Source of the DNA: Paracoccaceae bacterium
GTDB taxonomy: Bacteria; Pseudomonadota; Alphaproteobacteria; Rhodobacterales; Rhodobacteraceae
DNA: 6,500 nt
Direction: 5' to 3'
NCBI GenBank assembly: GCA_018222665.1
Contig: JAAEZW010000110.1
Coordinates: forward strand, 1 to 6,500
Shown here: positions 5,996-6,500 of the stretch, one piece after another
Position numbering within the stretch: the stretch's first letter is position 1
Layout: every line of letters begins with the position of its first letter
The notes under the pieces: model-generated
Told to the model about the DNA's origin: nothing
Databases searched by the model: none
The model's input: only the letters and a program-made list of their open reading frames with translations
Made by a program: the position numbers and the translations under genes

Positions 5996-6500
5996 ATGAC
6001 TGATATATTACAGTTGACGGCGACAGAACTTGGCGAGGCGATTGATAAAGGTGATCTGGGTCCTGTTGAGATTACCAAGACATATCTGGATGCGATCACC
6101 GCGCATCCCCTTTCCCCCCGCATTTATTCCGAACTGACCCAAGACCGCGCATTGGCCGAGGCCAAGGATGCAGAAGAGCGCGCGCGGCTGGGACTGCGGC
6201 GATCACCACTTGATGGTGTGCCGATCAGTTGGAAAGATTTGTACGATACAGCAGGGATCAAAACAGAAGCGGGTTCTTTGCTGCTAAAGAACCGTGTGCC
6301 ATCCGAAGATGCGCTGGTTCTGAAACATGCAACTGCAATGGGGACTGTGTGTTTGGGAAAAACACATATGTCTGAATTGGCGTTTTCTGGTCTGGGGCTA
6401 AATCCAAAGACCGCAACATCGCCTTGTGTTCATGACATAGATGCGGTTTCTGGTGGGTCATCATCTGGGGCGGCGGCCTCTGTTGCGTTTGGGTTGGCGC
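5996..6500 (+). CDS. Amidase signature family protein, N-terminal part (cut by window edge)
   Basis: The ATG at 5996 opens a frame that continues to the right edge (168 residues seen). It is not interrupted and starts MTDILQLTATELGEAIDKGDLGPVEIT, a typical amidase-family N-terminus. The catalytic lysine K80 sits in the conserved block LDGVPISWKDLYDTAG (72-87), and GKTHMSELAFSG follows at 121-132. The glycine-serine motif VSGGSSSGAAASVAFG (151-166) should supply the cis-serine of the Ser-cisSer-Lys triad. The nucleophilic serine lies beyond the window. These enzymes hydrolyse amide bonds. GatA, the glutamine-dependent tRNA amidotransferase subunit, belongs to the same superfamily, but the segments seen and the context, with no gatC or gatB neighbour, favour a general amidase. 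Substrate unknown. A GGGTGG sequence just upstream is a weak ribosome binding site. Confidence 0.9.
   Translation, partial: MTDILQLTATELGEAIDKGDLGPVEITKTYLDAITAHPLSPRIYSELTQDRALAEAKDAEERARLGLRRSPLDGVPISWKDLYDTAGIKTEAGSLLLKNRVPSEDALVLKHATAMGTVCLGKTHMSELAFSGLGLNPKTATSPCVHDIDAVSGGSSSGAAASVAFGLA

Noticed and set aside
5911..6123. N-terminal extension of the UbiH-family protein by 71 residues
   Set aside because: It would run antisense through the start of the amidase gene and lacks family similarity; the GAGLNG FAD motif normally lies within the first 20 residues, which fits the ATG at 5910.

Overview
The window looks like a chromosomal segment of a marine alphaproteobacterium of the Rhodobacterales (Roseobacter group) with a fairly low GC content for that group. 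The reasons are a RibA-type N-terminus with an ARARADLRMG motif, an OmpR-type regulator of the alphaproteobacterial CenR/OtpR type, and the run xth / thioredoxin-TPR protein / LON-domain protein / Trm112-like protein / UbiH-family hydroxylase. I recall this order from roseobacter genomes but could not check it here. No phage, transposon, CRISPR or tRNA was seen.

Layout. Positions 1-153 (or 1-204) on the minus strand hold the start of ribA, which runs off the left edge. A divergent intergenic region with a 7-4-7 inverted repeat separates it from the response regulator (321-1007, plus). After the regulator comes a compact promoter-to-terminator unit (about 1007-1153) that looks like a small RNA gene with an exposed CCUCCC segment. 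Next is a divergent pair of broken genes. A soxR pseudogene (1152-1581, minus) has two single-base deletions and has lost one of the four iron-sulfur cysteines. A glyoxalase/VOC-family pseudogene (1658-2040, plus) has two in-frame stops and a frameshift. Between them a SoxR-type operator survives inside a promoter with the 19-bp spacer typical of MerR/SoxR activation, so this was a redox-responsive module that is now decaying.

The plus-strand block 2100-4696 contains exodeoxyribonuclease III (xth), a CGPC thioredoxin fused to TPR repeats (YbbN/CnoX type), a stand-alone LON substrate-binding-domain protein, and a Trm112-like protein that overlaps the LON gene by ATGA. These look like an operon or sub-operons for DNA repair and protein quality control. 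The block meets a convergent UbiH-family FAD monooxygenase gene (4693-5910, minus), and the two stop codons overlap. Divergent from that is the 5' part of an amidase-signature-family gene (5996 to the right edge).

Most intact genes are ordinary housekeeping genes. The parts that deserve attention are the candidate small RNA, the decayed SoxR/VOC module with its preserved operator, and the palindrome in the ribA/response-regulator intergenic region.
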